NCBI GenBank assembly: GCA_003223875.1
Contig: QHWY01000109.1
Location: forward strand, 1-64,000
DNA from: Acidobacteriota bacterium
GTDB lineage: Bacteria; Acidobacteriota; Terriglobia; 20CM-2-55-15
Length of the DNA: 64,000 nucleotides
Direction of reading: 5' to 3'
Positions 50,831 through 58,854 of this stretch are shown piece by piece. Position 1 is the first letter of the stretch, and each line of letters starts with the position of its first letter. Under the pieces are notes generated by a model. That model searched no databases and was not told the DNA's origin. It saw only the letters and a list, made by a program, of their open reading frames with translations. The position numbers and the translations under genes were made by a program.

Positions 50831-51847
50831 TTACTTGGCATAATAGCCATTCCGAGATTGCGTGAGACCAAGATGCGGCTCGCTTGTGCGTAGTTCGATG
50901 CGCCGGAATGAGCCATCCTTCTCGGGCTTGGATGAGACGTATCCAAACGTGTACGAATTGCCTACCTCGCGACCAATCTGTTGGTACAGCGGCACAATGT
51001 CTTCGAGAGTCTTCGGATAGAGAATGCGTCCAGCGGAAACCTCGGCAAGTTCCTCCATCCGGATGCGGACACCCCTCAAGTACTGTTCAGGCAAGGATGA
51101 ATTGGGAAAGACGGTCTGGAGCCGCCGATATTCATCGGCGCCGAGACTGGTTATTTCAAGATTTTTGTCCGTGTTGAACGCAATGATGTATACCGGTATT
51201 CGCTGGTTCCTGGCGGTTTTTAACATTCGCTGGTACAGCCGATCGTCCTGGCGCTCCAACAATCGATTTCTCAACATCAATTCTTTGTAAATGGATGTGT
51301 CGCGCCCATCCGTCAAAACGACGAGTGCCCGCCGCCCGGTGATCTTTCTGAACTCACGCCGGAGGACCTGATCGACCGCGCCATAAAAATCGGTGCCGCC
51401 GATCTTCTGTGGATGAATCAATTCGGGCAGCGCAAGCAGTGCCTTCTGACGATCACTGGTCCAATTCAACTGCTCCGCGAGGTCGGCATCGAACGTCGCG
51501 ATCCCAATGCGATCCTGTGGCCGCAAATTGGCTATGAAGCCCGCAACGGCACGCTGCATCACGAACCACTTGTCTTGGGTGCTGCCGCTCCGATCAAATA
51601 AGAGAAAAATGTTGTAGGCCGTCGCTACTGGGCCAAAATAGCGTATTTCCTGGCGAGTTCCGTTTTCGTATACCTCGAAAGCGTGCTGCGGTAGATCGCT
51701 GACGATATTTCCTGCGGCATCCTGAACAGTGACGTCGACAAATATGAACGGCACGTCCACTTTCAGCGTGTAATCCGGCTGCTGCGCTGTAAGCCACGTC
51801 CCGCTTACAAATCCGGCTATCAGAAGTCTAAAAATGATGCGCGCCAT
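50831..51847 (-). CDS. Secreted VWA protein (VWFA-related Acidobacterial type), third paralogue
   Basis: 338 residues with a signal peptide (IIFRLLIAGFVSGTWLTAQQ). Family layout: VDVPFIFVDVTVQDAAGNIV, LPQHAFEVYENGTRQ, then a VWA fold with an intact DxSxS site (LLFDRSGSTQD) and VVLTDGRDTS, ending in YQQIGREVGNSYTFGYVSSK. It differs from the 17417-19547 pair in carrying longer loops in the second half. Function unknown. Its start is 24 bp from the divergent mini-cytochrome frame. Confidence 0.87.
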   Translation of the reverse strand: MARIIFRLLIAGFVSGTWLTAQQPDYTLKVDVPFIFVDVTVQDAAGNIVSDLPQHAFEVYENGTRQEIRYFGPVATAYNIFLLFDRSGSTQDKWFVMQRAVAGFIANLRPQDRIGIATFDADLAEQLNWTSDRQKALLALPELIHPQKIGGTDFYGAVDQVLRREFRKITGRRALVVLTDGRDTSIYKELMLRNRLLERQDDRLYQRMLKTARNQRIPVYIIAFNTDKNLEITSLGADEYRRLQTVFPNSSLPEQYLRGVRIRMEELAEVSAGRILYPKTLEDIVPLYQQIGREVGNSYTFGYVSSKPEKDGSFRRIELRTSEPHLGLTQSRNGYYAK

Positions 51848-51889
51848 CGATATGTTATCCTAGCATCAGAAGTGGCGGAGAATAGTAAG

Positions 51890-52099
51890 GTGAAGAATAT
51901 TCTACGAACTTTGGCGATAACCGGAGTGGTGGCTCTTTTGTTTGTGCCATTTACGGCTGGCACGCCGGAGTATTCCAAGAAAGAGAACAAGCAGTGTCTG
52001 TACTGCCATACCGCAGTCGGGAAACCCGACCTCAATGATGTCGGCAAGTACTATAAGGAGCATCACACCCTCGAAGGCTATAGGGAAAAAAGACCGTAG
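51890..52099 (+). CDS. Small exported mono-haem cytochrome-like protein
   Basis: 69 residues from GTG 51890, after GGAG (51877-51880); GTG 51872 in the same frame is an alternative. Signal peptide (LRTLAITGVVALLFVPFTAG), then CLYCHTAVG with a CxxCH haem site, and a short tail (YYKEHHTLEGYREKRP) with His residues that could be the distal ligand. Only one haem site is present and the protein is very small, so it may be an electron-transfer accessory. It is divergent from the VWA gene. Confidence 0.75.
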   Translation: MKNILRTLAITGVVALLFVPFTAGTPEYSKKENKQCLYCHTAVGKPDLNDVGKYYKEHHTLEGYREKRP

Positions 52100-52145
52100 C
52101 GGAGCCTTAAGTTCTCCGATTTATTTCCTCTCTGTAGTTTGACTC

Positions 52146-52253
52146 GGCTTTGCACAAAAAATACATCGTGGGCGCTCATAGAGCGCCCCTACAGTTGCAC
52201 ACCCCAAGCTGTAGGGGCGGTCTTTGACGGCCCAGGATTTTTTGTGCAAAGCC
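52146..52253 (+). mobile_element. R1 element, copy C
   Basis: 108 bp in the same orientation as copy A, with ends GGCTTTGCACAAAAAATACA and GGATTTTTTGTGCAAAGCC. The target duplication is exact: GTTTGACTC at 52137-52145 and 52254-52262. One internal palindrome is mutated (GGGCGGTCTTTGACGGCCC), suggesting an older copy. Confidence 0.92.
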
Positions 52254-52275
52254 GTTTGACTCTATAATTTCACTC

Positions 52276-53151
52276 ATGAGAATTGCCGTGACGGGCTCCA
52301 CAGGCCTGATAGGCTCTGCGCTCGTTCCATGGCTAACGAATGGCGGCCATGAGGTCATTCGCATGAGGCGTCCCGCGGATTGGGATCCGGACGCGGGCAC
52401 CATTCATGCCGCCGTGTTGAATGGTGTCGGTGCTGTTGTGCACCTCGCAGGCGAGAACATAGCCGCGGGCCGATGGACAGCAACTCGAAAGGCCAGGATC
52501 CGCGACAGCCGCGTCAAAGCGACGAAGCTGATTGCTGAGACTCTCGGAAACATGGAGAAGCCACCGCAGGTGTTAGTGAGCGCGTCTGCAATCGGCTATT
52601 ACGGCGATCGGGGTCGAGAAGTGCTCCGCGAAGACAGCGCGCCGGGAACCGGCTTTTTAGCCGATGTCTGCCGGCATTGGGAAAGTGCAACGGATGCCGC
52701 GACACGCAAGGGTATCCGAGTCGTGCATCTGCGAACGGGAATCGTCTTAAGTGAAAAGGGCGGGGCTCTGAAGCAAATGCTGCTGCCTTTCAAAGTCGGG
52801 CTCGGCGGGAAAGTCGGTTCCGGCAACCAGTATTGGAGTTGGATCTCGCTGGATGACCTCTGCTCGGTTATCATTCACTGTATTCAAGCAAACGGGCTCC
52901 ATGGCGCGGTAAACACCGTGTCGCCATCTCCCGTCACTAACCTTGAATTCACAAAGGTACTAGGACGTGTTCTCCATCGGCCCACGATTTTTCCAGTGCC
53001 TAGCTTTGCCGCGCGGCTCGTCTTCGGTGAGATGGCGGATGCGTTGCTTCTCGCAAGCGTGCGAGTGGAACCGGCGAAACTGTTAGCTTCGCGATTCCTT
53101 TTCCGGCACAAAGATCTCGAAGCCGCACTGAAGGCGGTATTGCCCTCTTGA
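52276..53151 (+). CDS. TIGR01777-type NAD-dependent epimerase (YfcH-like SDR)
   Basis: 291 residues, extended short-chain dehydrogenase fold: MRIAVTGSTGLIGSALVPWL (Rossmann glycines), VVHLAGENIAAGRWT, VLVSASAIGYYGDRGREVL and the C-terminal ELKAxxLL-like end. The family (TIGR01777/DUF1731) has no assigned substrate in most bacteria. It starts 14 bp after the right target repeat of R1 copy C, so that insertion may affect its promoter. Confidence 0.9.
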   Translation: MRIAVTGSTGLIGSALVPWLTNGGHEVIRMRRPADWDPDAGTIHAAVLNGVGAVVHLAGENIAAGRWTATRKARIRDSRVKATKLIAETLGNMEKPPQVLVSASAIGYYGDRGREVLREDSAPGTGFLADVCRHWESATDAATRKGIRVVHLRTGIVLSEKGGALKQMLLPFKVGLGGKVGSGNQYWSWISLDDLCSVIIHCIQANGLHGAVNTVSPSPVTNLEFTKVLGRVLHRPTIFPVPSFAARLVFGEMADALLLASVRVEPAKLLASRFLFRHKDLEAALKAVLPS

Positions 53152-53159
53152 AATCTAAG

Positions 53160-54041
53160 TCACTTCCCCAAAATTTCTTGGATTGCCATTTCCAGTACCG
53201 GCTTCTCCTGGAAATTTACGAAATGCTTAACGATGGTTCCGGTCTTATCAACGAAGAACATTGTCGGAAATACGATGATGCCGCCGTAGGCTTGCTGTGT
53301 CTCTGCATTGAGATGAGCGAGTGTAAAGTTGAAACCATACTTCTTCGCGTAATCGGCGCGAATCTTGTCGTCGTATGGTAATTCAAGCACCTTATCTGCG
53401 TTGGCGCCGACGATCTTGAACCCTTGTTTTCCGTATTTGTTGTACAGCTCTGTAAGAATTGGAGAAGTTTTGACGCACGGGGGGCAGTTCGTGAACCAAA
53501 AATACAAGAGATGCGGCTGCCTTGCGAGTTGAGCCGACGTGACCGGTTTTCCGTCGTATCCGGTCAGTGAGAATGGCGGAGCTTCTTTTCCGACCCATCC
53601 CGCGATCGTCCGTTCAATCACTCTGCTGAATTGTGGGCTCGCCTTAATTGTCTCGATATCGACTTTGGTGATTTCGCCCGTCTTTGGATTCCGTTCGAGG
53701 AACTTTGGCACGCGGGGGTCTGCCTCCATAATTCGCAGGATGACATCCGCCTCCCCGGGTACCGTGAAGTTGAACTGCTCTGAAAGTTCCTTCAGCGTCG
53801 GTATTTTTTTGGTCGCAGTGTTGTATTGGACGATGAACATCGGAATCTTGAAAAACGTGCTGTAGAGCCGGTCCAGCACCTTTCGTTCTTCGGGTGTTTT
53901 GAACACATTGTTATAAAGATTGGAAATAACGACCGCCCGGCCGGGAACCACGTTGGCTTTGAGATACTCAATAATACGCGTCTCGGTACTCGATGCCTGA
54001 AACAACAACGAGATCAGAACTGCACCTGCTAACTTGAACAT
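53160..54041 (-). CDS. Exported thioredoxin-like (TlpA/ResA) protein with extended N-terminal domain
   Basis: 293 residues with a signal peptide (FKLAGAVLISLLFQASSTET). A novel-looking N-terminal region of about 150 residues precedes a TlpA/AhpC-TSA thioredoxin domain: PPFSLTGYDGKPVTSAQLAR, YFWFTNCPPCVKTSPILTEL (redox CxxC), and GIIVFPTMFFVDKTGTIVKH with the cis-Pro. It reduces or transfers disulfides in the periplasm, for example in cytochrome maturation. Its stop is 8 bp from the convergent SDR stop. Confidence 0.87.
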   Translation of the reverse strand: MFKLAGAVLISLLFQASSTETRIIEYLKANVVPGRAVVISNLYNNVFKTPEERKVLDRLYSTFFKIPMFIVQYNTATKKIPTLKELSEQFNFTVPGEADVILRIMEADPRVPKFLERNPKTGEITKVDIETIKASPQFSRVIERTIAGWVGKEAPPFSLTGYDGKPVTSAQLARQPHLLYFWFTNCPPCVKTSPILTELYNKYGKQGFKIVGANADKVLELPYDDKIRADYAKKYGFNFTLAHLNAETQQAYGGIIVFPTMFFVDKTGTIVKHFVNFQEKPVLEMAIQEILGK

Positions 54042-54146
54042 AATCCCTCCAGGTTCGGCATTATCGTCAACTTACTATCCGGCTTCTCTATTGTCCAGCC
54101 TTTGATATGATCAACGGCCAAAGTAGCCGTTACAAGAAGGAGGATC

Positions 54147-54479
54147 ATGGCCAACCACTACCACGACGAAAACGATCTGAAGCTGCTGAAGGAAATGTCG
54201 AAACTTGCGCCGGAAGAGTTCAGGGCTTGGGCGAATCTGGACGGAATCGTCGGTCGGGAAGATGGACGTATTCCTCGAAAATATCGCGAGTTGATTGCGC
54301 TGGCAGTCGCACACACGACCCAGTGTGTTTATTGCATCGAAGTTCATACGAAAAACGCAAAAAAGGCCGGAGCGAGCAAGGAAGAAGTTGTCGAGGCCGT
54401 GCTTCTGGCCGCGGCTCTTCGGGCCGGGGGTGCTGCGGCGCATGGGACGCTTGCAATTAAATTCTATGATCAGGCTTAG
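54147..54479 (+). CDS. AhpD-like / carboxymuconolactone decarboxylase family protein
   Basis: 110 residues with the AhpD-like core: EFRAWANLDGIVGREDGRIP, KYRELIALAVAHTTQCVYCI and the redox motif CVYCIEVHTKNAKKAG (CxxC plus His). Such proteins reduce peroxiredoxins or act on peroxides via the Cys pair. Strong ribosome site AAGGAGGATC before ATG 54147. The DinB gene begins 9 bp after its stop. Confidence 0.9.
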   Translation: MANHYHDENDLKLLKEMSKLAPEEFRAWANLDGIVGREDGRIPRKYRELIALAVAHTTQCVYCIEVHTKNAKKAGASKEEVVEAVLLAAALRAGGAAAHGTLAIKFYDQA

Positions 54480-54488
54480 GTGATTTCC

Positions 54489-54992
54489 ATGAACAAAGAC
54501 GACATCCAACTGCTGTACAGGTATAACCGTTGGGCGAATGCGACGATTCTCAAGGCAGTCGCGCCACTCAGCGCAGAAGACTTCAGCCGGAAATTGGGCG
54601 GCAGCTTTCCCTCTGTGCGGGAGACTGTGGTTCACATTATGGGGGCGGAATGGATCTGGCTGAGGCGCTGGAAAGCTGTATCGCCGCCCGCGCTATTGAG
54701 CGCCGCAGAGTTTCCAGACCTAAATTCAATCAAACGGAAGTGGCCGGAGATCGAAACCGAACAAATGGATTTCGTCGCCGGAATTACGGATACGGCTCTC
54801 CACCAGCCGCTGAAGTACGTGAATTTGAAAGGCCAACCGTTTGAGTATCCACTTGGCTGTGTGATGCAGCACCTCGTGAATCACGGGTCGTATCATCGAG
54901 GTCAAGTGACGAATTTTCTTCGCCAGCTTGGAGCGCAGCCCGTAGCAACGGATCTCCTGGTTTACTTCGACGTGGAGGGTAAGATCGCTTGA
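54489..54992 (+). CDS. DinB-family putative metal-dependent hydrolase
   Basis: 167 residues from ATG 54489 (GTG 54480 is possible). Four-helix DinB fold with the metal His residues: LLYRYNRWANATILKAVAPL, VVHIMGAEWIWLRRW, and HLVNHGSYHRGQVTNFLRQLG. Members of this family include mycothiol-dependent and bacillithiol S-transferases. It follows the AhpD-like gene closely, consistent with a shared redox/stress role, which is inference. Confidence 0.9.
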   Translation: MNKDDIQLLYRYNRWANATILKAVAPLSAEDFSRKLGGSFPSVRETVVHIMGAEWIWLRRWKAVSPPALLSAAEFPDLNSIKRKWPEIETEQMDFVAGITDTALHQPLKYVNLKGQPFEYPLGCVMQHLVNHGSYHRGQVTNFLRQLGAQPVATDLLVYFDVEGKIA

Positions 54993-55123
54993 TGCGGAAC
55001 GGCGCGCACCGGGCCGCCCTGAATCCGCTTGTAAAGTTGACACTGATAAAGGTAACCTACGCCTCGCTTTTCCAGTCTGTATTGGCGGGCGGGGCCGCCT
55101 GGATCAAATCGAGGGGAGGACGT

Positions 55124-55486
55124 ATGAGTTTGAATGTGAGAACTCGAAAGGTTGATGGTGTCGTGATCGTGGATATGTCAGGTAGACTCACGATTGGTGA
55201 GCCTGTTCTTTTACTTCGCGAGACTCTTCGAGTCCAGGTCAATGATGGAGCGCGGCAGTTCGTCTTAAATTTGGGCGAGGTTTCCTATATCGATAGCTCG
55301 GGATTGGGAGAGCTCGTGTCGGCCTACACAACGGTTCGCAACAAGCAGGGCGACGTGAAGTTGCTGAATTTGACGTCGAAGGCGAAGGACTTGTTGCAAA
55401 TGACGAAACTGCTGACGGTCTTCGACGTATATGACGACGAAGCGAAAGCGGTTAGCGCACTAAAGGCGTCAAAGACCTCCGCCTAG
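55124..55486 (+). CDS. STAS-domain anti-sigma-factor antagonist
   Basis: 120 residues from ATG 55124, preceded by GGGGAGG; the frame extends upstream to 54989 without support. STAS fold: VVIVDMSGRLTIGEPVLLLR, FVLNLGEVSYIDSSGLGELV with the phospho-acceptor Ser in DSSG, then GDVKLLNLTSKAKDLLQMT. Such proteins are unphosphorylated to bind anti-sigma kinases; PP2C phosphatases like the one at 6317-7960 reactivate them. No anti-sigma kinase is adjacent. It ends just before the selenocysteine tRNA. Confidence 0.93.
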   Translation: MSLNVRTRKVDGVVIVDMSGRLTIGEPVLLLRETLRVQVNDGARQFVLNLGEVSYIDSSGLGELVSAYTTVRNKQGDVKLLNLTSKAKDLLQMTKLLTVFDVYDDEAKAVSALKASKTSA

Positions 55487-55498
55487 CACGGACAGAAT

Positions 55499-55596
55499 TG
55501 GCGGAAGTGCGTGGGAGTCGAACCCACCGGACGCCGGTTCCCCGACGCCCCACAGGCTTTGAAGGCCAGGAGAGTCACCGGACCCTACTCACTTCC
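55499..55596 (-). tRNA. selC: Selenocysteine tRNA (anticodon TCA, encoded CCA)
   Basis: Minus strand, 98 nt including an encoded CCA (55501-55499). Acceptor GGAAGTG pairs with CACTTCC (7 bp plus an A-G eighth position); six-pair D stem AGGGTC/GACTCT around CGGT; anticodon loop CTTCAAA with TCA at 55562-55560; nine-pair long variable arm GGGCGTCGG/CCGGCGTCC with loop GGAA; T arm GTGGG TTCGACT CCCAC. The long variable arm, six-pair D stem and TCA anticodon are diagnostic of tRNA-Sec. The anticodon stem CTGGC/GCCTG has one U-U mismatch. It implies UGA is read as selenocysteine in this organism; selA, selB and selD are not in the window. Confidence 0.92.
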
Positions 55597-55605
55597 AAAA
55601 GCGCT

Positions 55606-55611
55606 ATTATA
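55606..55611 (-). promoter_or_regulatory. -10 box of the tRNA-Sec promoter
   Basis: TATAAT (reverse of 55606-55611) lies 9 bp upstream of the tRNA 5' end, ideal for transcription to begin at the mature end. No clear -35 match is seen at 17 bp (GTACTT). The plus strand of the same bases reads TATTATA, close to a -10 for the divergent small ORF. Confidence 0.6.
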
Positions 55612-55619
55612 GGGAAATC

Positions 55620-55739
55620 ATGGCAACGAAGTACGAAATCCTGAAGAAACGCCGCGTCAACCGTGCAAAAAAGAAAGCACGCCTCAAGCGGCGAGCCCAA
55701 GAGCATTTTCAGGCTCGTAAGACTCAACAAGCCGGTTGA
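55620..55739 (+). CDS. 39-residue highly basic protein
   Basis: ATG 55620 to TGA 55739 encodes a 39-aa peptide starting MATKYEILKKRRVNRAKKKA, with about 15 Lys/Arg residues, and ending in ARKTQQAG. It is a single amphipathic basic helix without cysteines, like small ribosomal or nucleoid peptides; I do not recognise a named family. It starts 23 bp from the divergent tRNA-Sec gene, with a TATTAT box 9 bp before ATG, and only a weak AGGGA for ribosome binding, so the mRNA may be nearly leaderless. Confidence 0.6.
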   Translation: MATKYEILKKRRVNRAKKKARLKRRAQEHFQARKTQQAG

Positions 55740-55799
55740 TTTATCTCACATCGCACCACACCTGTTCCCCGGCGCACTTTCCTGATCTAGGATAGCTGA

Positions 55800-57212
55800 G
55801 TGAGTTATGAGCCAGCCTTTGAAGCTCTGAAGAACGGCGATTTTCGAACCGCGGTGCCTCTGCTCGAGAAAGCAGCTCTCGAAACCGCTTACACCTCCGA
55901 CCTTATCAATCACGCCTACACGCTCGCGCTGTATCACGCCGGCGAAAGATCGCGGCTCGCCGATGTTGCTTTCGCCGTTGCAAATTCGTTGCTGGAGCAC
56001 GATCCGGCTTCGGCTATGGACTACTTTCAACGCGCCCTCGTCGCCGGACTGGACGCTGCGCGGTTACGACGAATCGGCCAGATTTTCGAAACTTGGGCCG
56101 CCTCCGCACCTTCCGTTGACCGGCCCCTCCTGGGAGTGACCGATCGTGTTGCGCATGTGGTGGGCTCTCTTCTGCCAGGGGCCTCGTTAACCGACTACAT
56201 TAAGATGCTCGCATCGAGCTTGAAATCGCACGGAATCGAATCGACGATTTTCACCACAGAATGGGCGGCCTCCTGGTTCTTTAACCCCGCAGGCGATGCG
56301 CAGTCGCAAAAGGTCGAAATCGAGGCTGCCGTCAAGATTGCTTCCGTTGAAGGTGATTTCACGGAGCGCGCTCAGCGAATCGCTCAAGCGATTCGAGACT
56401 CCGGTATCCGCGTCGCGCTCTTTCACGCCGATTTGACCCAGCAGATCACCGCACGTGTAGCAGCGGTGCGTCCAGCGCCAATCCAAATCAATGTGAATCA
56501 TCGTGCTGAGATGGACGCCGATTTATTCCACGCCCGGATCCATCTTTTTCAAGCCGCGCTGGGGCGGACCCGCTTTTCGTGCCCGGCGGAATGGATCCCA
56601 CCTGCATCCGACATCGAAACCCGGTTGCAGACAACTGAACCCGTCACCCGGCAAAGTATGGGCCTGGAATCGGCAAGCACGGTTTCCGCGACGTTCGGAA
56701 ATTTACGCGATGCAGCGGGAAGCGGATATCTCAGAGCTCTTTCCGAGATCATGAAGCGATTTCCGAAACACTTCCACATATTTGCTGGGGAAGGAACTGT
56801 AAAGGCCGTCCGGTCCCATCTGCATTCTGCCGGAGTGTTACCGCGGGTCCGGTTCCTCGGGCGTGTTGTCGATGTTGCCCCGCTGCTGGAATTGATTGAT
56901 GTGTATCTCGCGTCATTTCCTGAGTCCAATTCCCATGCGGTACTGGACGCGATGGGAGCGGGAAAACCGGTTGTCGTTTTGAAATCTCCCGTCGATTCCG
57001 AGTACACCTGTACGGCTGAACTCGTGGGTATGCGGGAGTTGGTCGCTCCGGGTGAAGCGGACTACGTCGAAATTGCCGATCGTTTGTTGCGAACCCCAGC
57101 CCACCACGCCGCTCAAGGACGAGCCATGCAAGAACGGTTTCGGAAGGAATTCCGTCCCGAGCGCCTAGGCCGTCGCTACAAGGAGCTCATCGAGAAAGTA
57201 AGCGGGAAGTAA
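55800..57212 (+). CDS. Glycosyltransferase (GT4/GT41-like) with N-terminal helical repeat
   Basis: 470 residues from GTG 55800, which follows AGGATAGCTGA. Residues 1-110 are helical and TPR-like (EPAFEALKNGDFRTAVPLLE). The catalytic half resembles GT-B enzymes of the O-GlcNAc-transferase/SPINDLY kind: HSAGVLPRVRFLGRVVDVAP and LASFPESNSHAVLDAMGAGK-PVVVL with the donor-binding region. It transfers a sugar to an unknown acceptor. It begins a group of sugar- and lipid-related genes that runs to 59962. Confidence 0.82.
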   Translation: MSYEPAFEALKNGDFRTAVPLLEKAALETAYTSDLINHAYTLALYHAGERSRLADVAFAVANSLLEHDPASAMDYFQRALVAGLDAARLRRIGQIFETWAASAPSVDRPLLGVTDRVAHVVGSLLPGASLTDYIKMLASSLKSHGIESTIFTTEWAASWFFNPAGDAQSQKVEIEAAVKIASVEGDFTERAQRIAQAIRDSGIRVALFHADLTQQITARVAAVRPAPIQINVNHRAEMDADLFHARIHLFQAALGRTRFSCPAEWIPPASDIETRLQTTEPVTRQSMGLESASTVSATFGNLRDAAGSGYLRALSEIMKRFPKHFHIFAGEGTVKAVRSHLHSAGVLPRVRFLGRVVDVAPLLELIDVYLASFPESNSHAVLDAMGAGKPVVVLKSPVDSEYTCTAELVGMRELVAPGEADYVEIADRLLRTPAHHAAQGRAMQERFRKEFRPERLGRRYKELIEKVSGK

Positions 57213-57217
57213 CACCA

Positions 57218-57718
57218 TCAGCATGGAAATCCCACCGGCTCCAAGCTGAGAGGTGCAAGCCTCTCGATCGAGGAGAGCGCCAGATGGATACGTCCATTGG
57301 GTCCTCTATCGGTGGCGTCGAGCATGGGCATGAGTAACTTCAAAAGCGAATGAACTCCGGGTTCGTGATCCGTGAGAGGCAAAGCATCGACAAGTTCCTT
57401 TGTAACTGAAATTGCATTTCCCGACCAGAAGTGTATAACCGGACCGAAATCCTCAGATGACATCAACGGTTGCGTCATTTGGCTCAAGAAATCACCGCCC
57501 ACCGGTTTATCGTCATCGATCCAAAAGATACATATATCGGTTTCCTTCCGAACCGCACGAACGGCGCGATTCCAGCCAGCCTTGCGATCGGCTTCGATGA
57601 GCTCGAAATGTTTATAGTTCCACTCTCGAATCTGTTTACGCCGAGCTTCGGCGTTTTTTCCTTCGTATATCCATATAAGCGTGACGGCCGGTGTCTTGCT
57701 GCTCATACCAAATTTCAT
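57218..57718 (-). CDS. Small glycosyltransferase-like (GT-A) protein
   Basis: 166 residues on the opposite strand to its neighbours. It opens with AVTLIWIYEGKNAEARRKQI and contains ICIFWIDDDKPVGGDFLSQM, a plausible D-x-D metal/nucleotide-sugar motif of GT-A folds. It is shorter than a full GT2 domain (about 230), so it may be a minimal or partial enzyme. Its stop is 5 bp from the stop of the convergent glycosyltransferase gene. Confidence 0.6.
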   Translation of the reverse strand: MKFGMSSKTPAVTLIWIYEGKNAEARRKQIREWNYKHFELIEADRKAGWNRAVRAVRKETDICIFWIDDDKPVGGDFLSQMTQPLMSSEDFGPVIHFWSGNAISVTKELVDALPLTDHEPGVHSLLKLLMPMLDATDRGPNGRIHLALSSIERLAPLSLEPVGFPC

Positions 57719-57750
57719 CGGCAGAATTGTGCTATAAATGAGTGCTATTT

Positions 57751-58854
57751 ATGACCAAACTGTTAATCCTATCCTCGGATACGGGGGAAGGACACAACAG
57801 CGCGGCGGCCGCCATTGAAAATGCAGCGAAGTCCGCCGGATTCATCCCCTCCATTCGCAAACCGATCGAAGAATCCACGAAGACCAATTGCGTCTTGGCT
57901 AGTTTCTACAACACGTTGTTGACGTACGGGCCACAGTGGATGGGGTGGTATTTCCGGATGATCGACAGCGCGCGGCCGAATGAGCGCGATTGCTTTTATT
58001 CTAAAGTCCGGAAATATATCGGCCGATTTATCGATTCGGAGAGTCCCGACATCGTGCTGTCCGTGCATCCGATGCTCAACCATTTTATTCAGCGCTTCAT
58101 CAAGGAAGAGAGGCTGGGGATTGCCTGCTATACATTCGTAACCGACCCTTTTCCGCCTTTCTGGCGAGGATGGTCCTCACCTTACGTGGACAGATATTTC
58201 GTGGCGACGGATGAAGCGCTTCAGGCATTGACTGCGAGCGCGATTCCAGCGTGGCGAATCGAACGCGTTCCAATGCCGGTAAGACCTCGTTTCGTTCCCG
58301 CAACGATGACCGCGATCCGCGAATTTCGCAGCACACTCAAATTGGATGACGCGAGCATCATTCTTATTAATGGAGGCGCGCGCGGCGGCGGTCCCCTTTT
58401 GAGGATTTATCGAACAGTCCATAAGGTGGCGGCGGGCGCAAACATTTTGATTGTCTGTGGACGTAACAGACGGCTGCGCTGGCGAATTGAGCGTATGCAT
58501 CATCCGCGGACGCGGACGTTTGGTTTTCTCGATGACTTTTACCGTTACGTCGCTGCGGCCGATATCGTCATAACGAAGCCGGGCGCTTTATCGACTTATG
58601 AGGCCCTCGCATGTAATGTTCCGGTACTTCTCACAGGTTTGCGTTGTCTGATGCCGCAAGAATCCGGCTTGTTCGAAGCAGCCGCGCATTATGATTTCGG
58701 CTTTGCCGCTAAGACATTCGACGAGCTCGAAAGCATCATCAGCAAGGGTGCCAATGAGTGGACTCGAAAACTCGCCTCGATTTCACAGTTTTACAAGAGG
58801 GCTTCAGCAGACGAGCTTATCGAGAAGATCCAACCCGCGCATGCCGCACCCTAA
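57751..58854 (+). CDS. MGDG-synthase/GT28-like glycolipid glycosyltransferase
   Basis: 367 residues from ATG 57751 (GTG 57742 is an alternative). N-terminal lipid-acceptor domain with SSDTGEGHNSAAAAIENAA, the GxGH motif of monogalactosyldiacylglycerol synthases and processive diacylglycerol glucosyltransferases. C-terminal GT28 half: ILINGGARGGGPLL, GFLDDFYRYVAAADIVITKP and the sugar-nucleotide loop KPGALSTYEALACNVPVLLT. It makes a glycosyl-diacylglycerol or similar envelope lipid. The next gene overlaps by 14 bp. Confidence 0.85.
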   Translation: MTKLLILSSDTGEGHNSAAAAIENAAKSAGFIPSIRKPIEESTKTNCVLASFYNTLLTYGPQWMGWYFRMIDSARPNERDCFYSKVRKYIGRFIDSESPDIVLSVHPMLNHFIQRFIKEERLGIACYTFVTDPFPPFWRGWSSPYVDRYFVATDEALQALTASAIPAWRIERVPMPVRPRFVPATMTAIREFRSTLKLDDASIILINGGARGGGPLLRIYRTVHKVAAGANILIVCGRNRRLRWRIERMHHPRTRTFGFLDDFYRYVAAADIVITKPGALSTYEALACNVPVLLTGLRCLMPQESGLFEAAAHYDFGFAAKTFDELESIISKGANEWTRKLASISQFYKRASADELIEKIQPAHAAP

